Shown here one piece after another: positions 1-12,012 of a stretch of 64,000 nt of DNA. The notes beneath the pieces were generated by a model. It saw only the letters and a list, made by a program, of their open reading frames with translations. It did not search any database and was not told where the DNA came from. This DNA comes from Gonatopus flavifemur (taxonomy: Eukaryota; Arthropoda; Insecta; Hymenoptera; Dryinidae), in the NCBI GenBank assembly GCA_018340375.1, contig JAFFJZ010000006.1, forward strand, positions 24,806,001 to 24,870,000. Direction: 5' to 3'. The stretch's first letter is position 1; the number at the start of each line of letters is the position of its first letter. Made by a program: the position numbers and the translations under genes.

Positions 1-119
1 TGGGAAATTCAGAGGGGAATGAATTCAGTACAATTCCTGGTCCTGCATTTCAGAGGCTTTCTGGAAGTTTCAGAGACAGAGAGAGAGGAAGATAAATTAA
101 GAAAAATTGTGTGTAGAAT

Positions 120-430
120 TTTTTAGAAATATTCAGAGGAATTTAGGAAGATTCAGAGTAATCCAGAGAGATTCAGAGAAATTCAGAGAAATTCAGAGAA
201 ATTCAGAGAAATTCAGAGGAATTCAGAGAAATTTAGAGAAATTCAGAGGAATTCAGAGGAATTCAGAGGAATTCAGAGGAAGCTTTGAAATCTGAATACA
301 TTAGATTCCGGGAGATTAAGAGAAATTTAGAGATATTCAGGTAAATTCGGAGGGAGCTTTGAAATTCAAATGTATAAAATTCTGAGGGATTCAGTGATAT
401 GCAGAGAGATTCAGAGAAATTCAGAGAGAT
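120..430. repeat. Degenerate minisatellite, 10-bp unit
   Basis: The core at about 150-281 is a tandem run of ATTCAGAGAA and ATTCAGAGGA units, roughly a dozen in a row. After it a longer block recurs: AGCTTTGAAAT followed by about 60 bases appears near 280 and again near 353, so there is a second, higher-order period of about 73 bp. Scattered ATTCAGAG words also occur in the first 90 bases. The open frame that crosses this array is only a by-product of a repeat without stop codons. Confidence 0.9.
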
Positions 431-671
431 TTTTTTTACCAGGGAATTTAGTCAAAAATCATTTTGTCTGCACAAGTAAAAGTTTTGTGGATATAAATAA
501 CCGTACATTCAAAACAACTGAGATTATATTTCTTGGTCTAGTTGTGATAACTCAACAGATTCCGTCAATCCCGTAGATTCATATTCTGCAGAACATATTT
601 GAAATCACTGAATATATAGATGTTTCAAATAAAAACTTTTATTTAGACGAATGTGAACGACCCACAATTGA
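431..671. other. AT-rich sequence upstream of the SAM exon
   Basis: No clear feature. One frame stays open from about 574 to the TGA at 748-750 without a start codon and reads like protein (for example YLDECERPTIEYIHSNQSD). It could be an upstream exon of the SAM-domain gene, but it is in a different frame from the SAM exon and I see no convincing donor site. Confidence 0.3.
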
Positions 672-1392
672 GTATATTCATTCAAATCAGTCAGATATAG
701 TAACAAGACGTTTGTTGCGCACGCGTATTATCACATATACAGAATTTTGAATGTTCGTTTGTTTTCAACGGCCAACCTCCATAGTTCAATGACAAATCAA
801 ACGGATAATTGTGTGAGATTCTTATCGACAAGAAGAACTACATCGACGGGAAAAACAAGTAGAAGAATGGATACAGCGACTGTGAATTTATTAAAAAGTA
901 TCGGGCTGACAGAGTACATTCCAGTCTTCTCAGGTGAGTGAGTATAATTTATTCATTAATGCATAAAATGTTTTAATAACCATCAAAAAATTCTTCCTAC
1001 ATAGTTTTTAGCCCCTTTTTATTATATTTTCGTACGTACGCGAAACTGTCTCTTACACGTATACGTGATACGTATGATCTACAAGTTTGTTTATAAATTC
1101 TACTATTTATTGATTGACTCATTCTCATATTCGGCAGAAGTTTGGAAATAAGAACGAGTTGTGTAATAATATATTCGATTCTTATTCAATAATATCACCA
1201 GGAATTGTTATGAATATAAACAGTTTGTTGTGAGGATTCATTGAGTATCAAAATTGAATTGAAAACAACTTCTGATTCTACTTTTTTCTTACAGTAGATT
1301 TCATTGATAAGGATATTTCAAAGAATCTCACAGATGATCTGGCATCGGAATTGATTGAACCGTTGGGGCATAGGATACGATATTTGTTATGA
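672..1392 (+). CDS. SAM-domain protein, two-exon fragment
   Basis: Exon 1 is open from 672 (after a TGA at 669) to 933 and ends at a good donor, CAG|GTGAGT. Exon 2 starts at 1295 after a pyrimidine-rich tract and ACAG, and reads to a TGA at 1390-1392. The first ATG codons are at 789 and about 867. The splice keeps phase (one base plus two) and joins two halves of a sterile alpha motif: LLKSIGLTEYIPVF from exon 1, then DDLASELIEPLGHRIRYLL from exon 2. This matches the SAM pattern of a helical start, a YIxxF core, a D-rich middle and an LGHRxxxL final helix. SAM domains mediate protein-protein or RNA contacts; the partner here is unknown. The protein may continue: a weak donor at 1386 and AG at 1434-1435 would open a frame 1436-1552 (SSDKDEIVEISLS). 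The upstream coding part is not identified, so this may be part of a larger protein or a decaying duplicate. Confidence 0.55.
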
Positions 1393-1554
1393 TATATTGT
1401 TTTGATGATCATAAAAATGCTTTTTTAGTAGAAAGTAGTTCTGACAAGGATGAAATTGTTGAGATATCATTATCCAATGTTATTGACATGACTCCGCTTT
1501 ACCTACATAGTACTTTACATGGGTCATCTATAACTGTACCATACGATTTGTAAT

Positions 1555-2856
1555 TTTTATTTCCTGATAGACAAATGGTACGGTTTATGTGATAACGTAC
1601 ATCGAATATTATGGTTCCCAGTTTTATTATAATTATCCTAAAACTTCATTCATGTGAATTTGATCAATAAATGCTTACGTGCTAATAACCAGTGCAATGT
1701 GTGTCTTACCAAGCACAGCATATCACAACATCATAACAAATGAAGAAATGTGTCTCTCACATGGAATGTGATCAGTTTTTTGCTTACTTACAGATTGAAT
1801 CAAATATTTCCAAAAGTTTTGTGGCTGTTACGAAGTTGAAATGGAGTATGGTTTTAATTCATATTCATTCTATTGAATTGATTCGTCCAATTCGAACAAA
1901 TATAATTTGTGCTGAAGAGGAATTCATTTGAACCTATTTCAATAAGTATTGATCTGCATTGAAAAATAAGTTTTTCTTGTGTATTGTTTATTGTTTCTGT
2001 GTGTGTAAAAGATTTTACTATCCCTGCAGGAAAAATAATTGAAACGAATCGTATTTTGCATGGTAATGGATTTGCAACTGAATACGATTCACTGAAATCA
2101 CATGCAGAATATGTATATATGTGTGCATATATAAATATATTCAGCATGTAATTTTTGCGAATCAGGTTCAATTGCAAAATACAGTGCGGAAAATGAGATT
2201 CGTTTGGATCATTTTTACAATAGGGCCAAATCGATCACATATTTCCAAGAATTCGAAATATTTTGCTACGAAAACGTTGATTTCAACTGAATTTTTCAGT
2301 TGCTAATACTTATTTATATTCAGTTGAGATTTTTGGTCATCTCAACATATATATAAAAATATTTCTCAATAATAAAGAATTTATTTATATCAACTTGAAT
2401 GAATTAACAAAATGAGATATGTTATAATGAATACATCAACTGAATTTTAGTTACGGCAACTAGGTCGTTCCTCTCAGTGTAGATCATGGCATTGTCGAAT
2501 ATTGGACGATGAGCGGAAGGAGCACGATCAGTCTATGCTCTTGCAAATAAAGCGAGCACTATGAGTCATCCGGCAAGTATCTACGATTTCATTCCAAGTA
2601 TTGTGGGTTGGGGCTATAATCCGATTCAATATGATTCTATATAAAATTTGCACCAAATTTCTATAAATTTGTATTAAAAGTTGATACAATACAAATTTCT
2701 TATCGAATCAGATTATAGTGAGTGCCGTACCATGAAGCATCCAGATTGAAAAAAGCGTGTCACTAGAAGTGTAAAAATGCAACTGCAATTGATGTTTACC
2801 AAACTTTTATTACAATGTTGGTGATTTTTGATGGAAAACAAGAGGGCGAAGAGTGA
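1555..2856. other. No gene seen; one weak inverted repeat
   Basis: AT-rich sequence without a credible coding frame. A short imperfect inverted repeat spans about 2613-2720: CTATAATCCGATTC on the left faces GAATCAGATTATAG on the right. It may be a worn miniature transposon, but I see no target duplication. Confidence 0.4.
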
Positions 2857-2864
2857 ATTGAGTT

Positions 2865-3028
2865 CAGAGATGGGCAGCCCTCAATTACTTTTTTGTACTT
2901 AAAGTACTTTTTCTTGTCAAGTACTTCCTAATTTGACATTCAAATTCTTTATTTTATGGAAATAGGAGAATACTTGACAGAAAAAAGTACTTCAAGTACA
3001 AAAAGTAATTGAGGCTGCCCATCCCTGA
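2865..3028. mobile_element. hAT-type miniature element (MITE), 164 bp
   Basis: The two ends are about 60-bp inverted repeats beginning CAGAGATGGGCAGCC and, on the other strand, CAGGGATGGGCAGCC. The element is flanked by a perfect 8-bp duplication ATTGAGTT (2857-2864 and 3029-3036). An 8-bp target duplication and CAG-type termini are hallmarks of the hAT superfamily. It has no coding capacity and would need a transposase from elsewhere. The perfect duplication and good arm match suggest a fairly recent insertion. Confidence 0.9.
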
Positions 3029-3039
3029 TTGAGTTGAGA

Positions 3040-5400
3040 AGAATTCGGGACAATTTTTGTTGCCTTTGTCAATTAGGATTCTTCGGATACATCATATACG
3101 AATCGAATTCAATCTTTACTCACATGATTTATCGAAATTTCATTCAGGACTTTCCAGAAAATTCCCCTTGGGAAGGAGTTGGATTGAATAGTTTGAACTC
3201 TTTGATTCCACTAATTTCCAAGAAGTTAGGATTTAGGGAAAAAATTAATTGGATGAAGAAGGAATAATGAAATGGCACTTCAAAAAAAAAGAGCTTATAA
3301 ATGTATCCCTTTAATACTTTCACTCCTAATTCCTCGAGTCTTCAAAGGAAGTAAAGGCGAGTTCAAAGAAATAACGACAAGAACGGCTTACCTTTGTTTC
3401 CTGCTCATTCCAACTGTTACCATCTCCTCCCTGTTGAAGATTTTCAAAGGAATCGCAGATTAACTTTTAATGCTTCTCAGTCGTCGCTTAGCGAGAGTTA
3501 TCTCAATGAAACGTACCTCCGCGGTAAATGAATTGCACGATTATTAAGTATGGATGAAAATTGAGCGCATGAAAAAATGCACATCTAAAACGATATACGG
3601 TATCAAATTATCGAGAACCTTGTTCGGTTCCTGTCGAAATGTTCTTGTACGATTTCCCTCGCACCCTTGAATATCTTTCCGATGCAAACCACGGATGGCC
3701 ACCACCTTGTGCTCAATCGTGCGACAGCCGTGATTTCACGGTCACGTAGCGTGGTATTCGTATTCGTGAAATCACTCGGTTAATATCATTTCCAACCGAA
3801 AGAAGTGGACCGAAAGTTTGCGACGGACGAGCTCACCTTGCCGGGGGATTGACTTTTATATTTCTCAAAACTCTGGAGATAGAAGTTCTTTGCTGAATCA
3901 ATAACGTTCGCGATACACGATGATGATTGTTATCACCATTAGTCGAATCGGTACATGTACATATACGTGTGTGCACACGTACGTACATCCAAGGGAAAGA
4001 TATATTGATTTTACATACATTCTCTATCACAACGTAACTTGGCAACACTTCAAGAGATAAATTATTTTCGAATCCGGTGTGCGTTCGTAATAGATATATT
4101 CTATATGGCTTCCTCGTGCATATCCCTGTTATCCTTGCTGTGATGAAACAAAGGGAAATTCCAATGGAAATGAAAAAAGTTCGGAGAAAAAAATTGTATG
4201 AATAGATTTCTGACTCTCTCCGAGAATCGCAGCAGGATTAATCATCGTGTTACCTTCTAGCAGATTCTCTAAATTTCAAGTCTAGAATATATATTCCCGA
4301 TATGTGTGCAGTATAGTAAAACACTATGTCATGCCAATGTTATCCCTTTAATGCCACTTCGGTCATTGTATAGCGCGGAGCGCCAAGTTGAAAAGTTTCT
4401 CTCAAACTTACTGTGAACGCTCCACCTGGAGATACTAGATATAATATAGAGTATAGCATGTAGTACGTGTATGAAACGGACGAACATACGCTACGTTCTA
4501 CAAATTTAAAGGATCCATGCGAAGATAATGTTCCTTATTTTACGCCAAAGTTCACTCGACTTTACAGTTCAATGCTCTTCCGTAGTTCATTATTGTAATA
4601 ACTTTTATAAACTTATCGATATCAATTCGAATGCTTCGTTTTCTTCTGCTCTTCCGATTGTACAATTTTGTTGATACATATATGTATAGGGGAAAACACG
4701 ATAATCTATGAATGGAAAGGTAGCAACGATGTAACATACGTAGGAAATTGTCAAGCTCTCGCGTACCACGTGGTGAGCGAATACGATACTTCCCAAAAAA
4801 GCCGTGTGTATTTCATATGTTACTACGTACGTATACATTTTGATTCATGACACGGTATAAGTGCACCGCCATTTGTCGACGATAGTTGTTCATAGAGCGA
4901 TAAAAGTTCCATTCCACGATTCAAGCATAGTGGATACCCGAAAGCGTCAACAGTTCCCGTGTTGGGTTACGAAATTAAATTCAAACTTTCCTCTAGTGGT
5001 GACGACGGATTGCGCACGGTTTCCCCAGCAGCCACAAATTCTCAGAAATGTGATAGCAACCCAACAAATACGAGAGGATTCGCTATCCTTGCATTTTGCG
5101 GTTTTCAGTTTTCACACATTCGATATCTCCTCAACTTTCGCCTTGTTCATTTATTTACGAATCATATGAGATATCGGCCATGACGCGGTCGAGGAAATTT
5201 CACCTTCCGCTCGTTTGCGTGTGATCGAATTTGATACATCTCTTCGCAATTATTTGAAGATATTTCAACCTTCAACCTCCACAGACTATCCGCTGATTCG
5301 AAGACCTAGTGAGTTTTCTCCTTTCGAAATTCTTCCTGATTTCAATGCAATCATGGAAAGAGTAGAACGATAGGTTGGAAGAATGCGAAAGTCTTCTGAA
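3040..5400. other. No gene seen
   Basis: Short frames only. A somewhat GC-richer stretch at 3640-3840 contains CGTGATTTCACGGTCACG and, on the minus strand, GGCAAG|GTGAGC, a donor-like site following an open frame (4048 down to 3834). This is too weak to call an exon. The two frames at 4861-5183 are also unremarkable. Confidence 0.4.
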
Positions 5401-5744
5401 CCCTAGTAGAAATTTGATCAGGCGTTCCCTATTTTTAATAAGGTCCTGATCAGGTTAGAATCCGGAAACCGTGAATAAAAAAAATCTTATTAGGCCCTTA
5501 CAACCCATGCGGAAATATAAAGAATCTGGGCCAGTACTGGGTTGGTTTGAATTTCCACTTGGGAAGGGACTTATCTGATTTCCCCAATAGGATTGTAACG
5601 AAGGGGTACAATAGGGTTCGGACGAGATTTCCATAAAATCGAGCGACATAGGGAAAACCGTAACGAAACCTGATGAAGACCTGATAAGGAATCAGGCATG
5701 CCTTGTCAGGCCCTGGTATTCCCCCATCCAAAATTTCTACTAGG
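5401..5744 (+). mobile_element. Repeat family D, copy 1
   Basis: The left end begins CCCTAGTAGAAATTTGATC and the right end reads AAATTTCTACTAGGA, a short inverted terminus. The interior is rich in GATCAGG words and includes a GGGTACAATAGGG segment. The same sequence is found in opposite orientation, interrupted by insertions, at 36972-38973. Two copies prove it is a repeat. The exact ends and target duplication are not resolved, so the superfamily is left open. Confidence 0.7.
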
Positions 5745-5745
5745 A

Positions 5746-8665
5746 AATGCTTGGAGAACTTCATTTTCTTGTGGGAAATTTGATGGATTTATCAGAGACT
5801 CGGGTAGTTTGACTAATTCTATTTCTTGTATAAAACGACAGATTCGTCGTGCGGGTCTTCGTATCGAGTGTGTTCCAATTCCATGCTTCACCATCTTTTC
5901 GATAACGAAAACTCCACAAGTTTTTGATATTTCGTACCATGCATTTCGTAATGGGATTGTTCTAACGATATTATGAAAGTTCGAAAGTATATTTCAGATA
6001 TCTGAAGTTTCCTAATTTCCAAAAGAACACTTCGGTGTTCAAAGAGCAGCATGTGTTCCTTTTATACCTTTGGCTTATCTGTAATTACCACAACGTAATA
6101 TTGTTGCGTGCTTGCATTGTGCTTATCGTTGAATGTTAGGATGTATAATTCATCATACTGATACACATATACGAATATATAATTCATATGAGCTAAATCT
6201 AGAGATACTAAACATAATGAGGGTTCATTGAACGTTCGTACTTAAGTAGTGGAAAGTCAGTATACAATTGTTTACTCATTCGTTACAACTAAAGTTTTGG
6301 AGTATATTTTTGGTTAACGCTACATTCGCGATCAATCAAAGTTCCGTTGGTCCTGAATTTTGTATAAACCACTGGTGAAACGTGAACACTTTCTCACGAC
6401 AGAGAGAAGATTTAATTGACAAATATAACCGAATCTAAAGTTGACGAGAGAATCGATGGATTACAATAGTAATGAGTCATTTCATGAATATTTTGTACCG
6501 TCGAATGTCCACGATGAGTGATTTGAGACTGAATGATTGATCGTTCATTGCAAATAAATGTGTGCAGACAGAACCAGTGAACATTTTTGCGGTTGAATAA
6601 CTTTCTATTCGGAACGCAGGAAAATACATTTTCATCTCAATTGACCTCTCATACGAGCAACGGGGATTATTCATCCGAATGGGATGGATTTCAATTGTGA
6701 ACATTTTTTTTGTATTGCACAGGTGTGCATGAATGAAACGGTCAACATGTGAATGAATTTCGCAGAATTAGAAAAGCAAGATGATGCCTATCGGTGTATG
6801 ATGCGTTAGGTTATAATTAAATTCTACCCGATTTCAAATGTTTTTTCTGAACATTTCTCTGAATCTCTCCAAAAAATTCTGAAGAATTCTGAAAAAATCT
6901 GCAAAACTTTATGTTCTAGAAGTTTTCGAGCCGTAATGAATAATCGTGATTTATCTTCTGGAATTAATTATTTGTAATTTTTTGCAACTGAAAACATCGA
7001 TCAAAGGATGTATAAGGTAAGAATTTGCGTTCGGAACAGCTGAGTATTTTCTTATTTGATTACAAATTCGTTTCGATGAACGATTCAAACTTCAGCAACA
7101 TAAAAACTCTTGCTTATCGGACATCCTTTTCCACTGGAAGTTGCTCTAAATATCCGAATATCTCTGAAAAACTATGAACTGCTTTGAGATCCTCCGGAAG
7201 ACTTTTCACTGATTTTCAGCACAATTTTTTCCACCAACAGTTTCAGAAGGATTATTCAAAGAAAGGAGATTTTCACAGCCTCTTTTTTCCGAATTTTCAG
7301 ATAAATTTTGCTGAAACTCAAGAAAAATGACTGAATTTTCAGAATACGCTCAAAAATTCAGTAAAAATGACCTAAAAGTCGAGAGAAAAATTACAGTCAG
7401 ATTTCATGGGTTTTCAGGAGGAATTTTTCTTACAGTAATCTCGTACCATCACGATACTATCAGCACTGTTCATTACGAATGATTTATCAATTAATTCCAT
7501 TTCCACATGCATCTTCCAATTTTTGTTGTCTATGAATTCAATAAAGCCAACCGAGCTGAAGGAATGAAAAATCAAAACTCCGTGTAAATCCATGAATCAT
7601 CTTCGCACCATCGCTATCTCCAATCGCAACAAGGTTCCATGCAAAAATGAGAAGAAACATTATATCTATCGAATTTTAATGGTATCGGAAATGGAAATAA
7701 ATGAGAAAAAAAACATGTACAGTTTTGTGGGAAATGAAAGTGAACGAACAAAACGTTCGTGTTGGAAAAATACTGGGAGAATAGAGGAAGAAAAAGGTAT
7801 GAATAGGGTAGGGACGACGATTGCTCGATTACCCCTTGACCTGGTCAGCAAATTCCGAATGAATGGTGAAACACGACTTCATCTAGGCACAGTCATTTCC
7901 GAGTTGGGGAGCATTTATATTTAACTATTATCAGCCGAGTGCAAGAAGATAAGTGTATGGAAAAACTAGCGAAGAGAATCATGCGTGATTCTTTCTTGAT
8001 AACATCCTCTCTCGAACTGGTCATCGAATGGTGTCAGTGCCGACATTGAGAAATTCAATACGACTCGTTTTGCATTTCGAGCAAACCCTTCCGGGAAACG
8101 CTTTGCAATATCGTAAATCACATCAATAAATATATGTGTATCTATAGTGCATACACAATCGTGCATGTTCACGTTGAGATGTGCATCATGTGTATACTAA
8201 CAGGAAGAAATACGTAATGTATTTGCACAAGCTCGCATATGGAGATGTATATGCAAACTGTGAACTCACATGGACGTTTATCTATTCACATGCACGCGCA
8301 TCTTGGGGAAACTTTGGTAATGTATTCACATAGGTGGAGGGTATTGATATCGAATCGAATGCCGAAAAATAAGTACTTTCCAAAGAATCGAAGTTGTTGT
8401 AGAGGAAACGTAAGGATACCAGACGAAAGTCAAAAACCGCGAGGAGAAAAACAGCCGGGGATGAATACGAAATGAAAGGAATACAGAATTTTTTTACATC
8501 GAGTTTGTCGTTAGGATGATTATTCATAACCGGAGAATAAATTATTTAGGGAGTTGAAAGTTTCATTAACGTATGCAAATCATCACAAAAGGATAATTCA
8601 TTCGGGAATTTCTATCCTATGATCAAATTTAGAATGGATTCTCTGGAGAACCCTTTGCTCCGTAC
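5746..8665. other. No gene seen
   Basis: AT-rich sequence. The 6840-7430 stretch has many related words such as TTCTGAA and TTTTCAG in both orientations, suggesting an old degraded repeat, but no ends are visible. An open frame at 7592-7924 (110 codons) has ordinary composition and is not called. Confidence 0.35.
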
Positions 8666-8761
8666 CTTCAGACGCCATTTGGAAATCCTCCTCGTCGAAG
8701 AACCTCGGAGAAGCGTCGTTCTCGGGTGTATTTTGATCCCATTGACGTTTACAACTCCGGG
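8666..8761 (-). CDS. Possible internal exon, unknown protein
   Basis: On the minus strand a frame runs from an acceptor-like CTTGTAG| to a donor GAAG|GTACGG, 96 bases, phase-consistent. The encoded segment reads RSCKRQWDQNTPENDASPRF followed by FDEEDFQMASE: acidic, polar and unlike the Leu/Ile/Phe/Tyr-rich products of random AT-rich frames. The unspliced frame extends from 8813 to 8598. No family is recognised and no partner exon was found, so this is a candidate only. Confidence 0.3.
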
Positions 8762-8831
8762 CTACAAGTTTTACAACATTATCAAAGATACTATCCATCA
8801 CTTGGAAATTCATTCAGGATTTTCTCCATAA

Positions 8832-11671
8832 AATCACATCTTTAAAATTTCAAGGGAGCTCAGAGAGTTTGATAATGCAAGGTATCATGTTACATGAGTT
8901 AGTATGTTCGTTATTGTAGAGTTAATCGACAACCTACGAGAACGCCATATAAGTTGAGAATACCCGGGTATGGGAAAACGATAAGTCAGCGAAATTATCG
9001 AGATTGTCTTTCGAAGTTTCCGGACGGTGTAGTTCTGTGGGTAATTTAGTACCAAGTCGTAAGTATAATAATCAATGTTGTATAAGTAACGTGGAAGGAG
9101 GCCACACTGGGGCAACGAGTTCTGGCAAAAGGAAATAGAAGTGGGAATAATCGTAACCGAAACGAAACGTTCTATGTGAATCTGCATATTATCATATTTT
9201 ATGTAGAATTTTCGTATGCGGAAAGATTATTTTCTTTGAAATTTTTTGAGATTTTCAACATTTTTCGTAAAAGATATGAGAATTCCGGTTATATGAAAAG
9301 AATTCAACCAAAGTAAAAGTGAGAAACTTATCTTTTATCGTCCTCGCTTATGAACATCAATGTGGATGTTAGAAATATCATCTCAATATGTGGCGTCGAA
9401 AATTTTACACGATAAAGCTTTTTCAGTCGCCATGACTTCAATTGAGGTGGTCGAGGTGAGAAGTTTTAGTTTACTTAGGATAGCGGATGAGATAGCTTCA
9501 TCGAGTTGAATATAATCTAGATTGAGATGATAATCATTATTCATAATGATGACTCAATTCACGGGATTTCATTACTCGAATTTGCTTCGTGTGTTATTCG
9601 AAGAGGTAATATTATTCGCAAAAACATCTTCATCATCCCGCGTTCTGTACATCATCTCTAATACGCGGGTCTTGATATCACATACCTCTTGTCGTTTATC
9701 CTAGACGGTTCCAGATTCCAAGGATACTTTGGCCCCTATGATATTATACTCGGGAAGACAAAATTACCGGCAACCTTCCGACCTCTTCCTAATTGAGTGG
9801 AAAGACACATCAAGAGCAACTGAATTAACGACCAAACTCTATTATCGTAAGGTAGTTCATCAACTTAATGGAAGTTTGACCGTCTTAGGGGATAGTTGCT
9901 GCGGTTTAAAGTGTCTGGATATGTTTCGAGACATTTCACGTTAGAGATATCTGTTGATGTTTCAAAGACACATCGTAGGATCATAGGAGAACCCTTTTAA
10001 TCCCATCACTAGATTACACGATGATTCCATACCTGCCCATGCCGTTCGGATAATGATGAGATTTTTTGTGTTCCGTAACGTAAATGCGAGGGGAATACCC
10101 CTATATTTAAACACCAAGGGTAGAATTCGTGATGACTATCGTGAAAATATCGATCACATATACAAATACCGCACAGATCCATGCACATCACAATGCAAAT
10201 AATTCTTGACTCAGTTCAGTCGAATCGGCTAACTGTGCCAAACCAGTGACATAGCGTATTCCGGCATTCAACCAGGATAACGAGTTGAACTTCACCAAGC
10301 TGTTTCTATTCGTATATGTGTGCAACGCTTGGGCTGATTAGAATGTGAATTGGAATGATATCGAGCTCGTGTTGGTGAGAATCATGTATATTCAACAGCA
10401 TTCCCATAAGAGGTGTCGACAATTCGATTTCATTTCATTCCTTCGCCGGGGTGTTCTTCGGACGATGTTATCTCATCCACTTTTATCGAATGATTTAATT
10501 TCTCAATGTTATTCGAACATTTTTTTCATTCCCAACCAAATTCATCCACTATGTTTTCTTAGAAACTCTTGGTTGTATTTTACGAAACTTAGAATCTCCT
10601 ATCCGAGTATCGAGGCTTCATTTCGAGAATTCATTTGAAAACCTGTGATATTTAAGTCGAAATCCATCAATCCACGAATCTTTTGGAAAAGAGGTTTTGC
10701 AGTGCATGTTTATATTCTTCTCCGTGTAGAATAATAATTATCGTTCAATTGTCTCTCCCGCAGTTTCCTCGCAGAAAAAGCAGAATAAATTATCAGAAAT
10801 TTATCTAAAGCACGGGTGAAGGTACTTCATATTATTTAGCGAATGATTAATGTTGATGATGGAGAATTTTTTTCAAATCTTTTATCCGTCGTAATGAGGG
10901 AAGTTATAAACAGCTCAGCCATTGCATCAACGAGGAGAAGAAAAATCTCAAAATTGCGGGTAATATGTGGACGATAACATGAAAGTACAAATTCAATCAT
11001 GTTTTATTGTCGTCCGTTTGAGAAGATTCGGATCAGAAGATTCGAATAAACATATGTAGGAGCAGTATGTTTATTATGTCGCTAATAAAACGTGATAACA
11101 TCGCGAATTGAATTTCTTTACTTCATATATTTACGTGGCTCATCATCTTTCGTATTCTCGTTCCTGAATAGAAATCTATCTACCGAGATAAGTATCGCAT
11201 ATCTCATTGTTAATAAAAATACCACGATAGGCGTATCATGTTTTTTTTTCCCCTCGAATTAAATTCGTCCTTGGACGATCTGTCTACGGAACATAAAAAC
11301 ATTTATCACGATTCAGCAAACGAATTTTTGGCCAGAATACTACGTGTCCTCGGATCACCTTGAGAATAAGATCATTCGATTCACTTCACGTATGAATAGA
11401 AACACTAATGTAAGTAATACCTGTTTCTTTTGATATTTTCATTATAACGGAAAGCTGGTCAATATTTCAATAGAAAAAATCCCCCTTCCTTCCTCACTTT
11501 CTTTTGTTTTTATCACTGACACGAGAAGTTCATTCACCGAATTCGTAACCAATTTCTCTGTATATCCCGAGAGGAATGATTATTATCAACACCAAGAAAA
11601 TGTATATCTGGATTTTTATTATAGCTTAAATGTAAGAATTACATTCTCAGTTTTAGAAAAATTCCCTTGTA
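8832..11671. other. No gene seen
   Basis: AT-rich intergenic or intronic sequence. Isolated donor-like sites occur (GAG|GTGAGA near 9458; AAT|GTAAGT near 11409) without convincing coding sequence beside them. Confidence 0.35.
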
Positions 11672-11854
11672 GGGGAGACTGTAGGGGGTCGATTGAAACA
11701 TCGCGAATAATTAACGATTGGCTAATAATATGGTATAAATAACTGGTAAATAAATTTATACACGCGAGGAGTTCTCTGTATCCTCTCAGCGATATGAGCT
11801 GTTGCGAGTTAATCGTTAATCATTCACGATGTTTCAATCGCACCCAGTCTTCCC
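11672..11854. mobile_element. TA-target MITE, 183 bp
   Basis: Inverted termini of about 45 bp start GGGGAGACTG and, on the opposite strand, GGGAAGACTG, and both contain CGATTGAAACATCG. The element is flanked by TA on both sides (11670-11671 and 11855-11856), the target of Tc1/mariner-type transposases. There is no coding capacity. The centre is AT-rich. Confidence 0.85.
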
Positions 11855-12012
11855 TATCAAGGGTATATAGATTTCTTGAGGCTTAGAAATATTCTCAAAG
11901 AAGCTCCAAAAATTCCAACAATTTATCTCTGAGCAAGTTTTCTGAAATCATATTGAGACATAATATTCATCAATCGAATGCTTTGTTCAAGAGAATTTAT
12001 GATGAGTGAATG

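Noticed and set aside
120..290. CRISPR-like tandem array
   Set aside because: The units are contiguous 10-mers without unique spacers; this is a eukaryotic minisatellite.
107..295. Open frame of 62 codons rich in FREIQRNSEK repeats
   Set aside because: It is a direct translation of the 10-bp minisatellite; the repeat simply lacks stop codons in that frame.
3834..4048. Minus-strand exon ending at AAG|GTGAGC
   Set aside because: Good donor, but the frame has no clear acceptor or protein-like character along most of its length.
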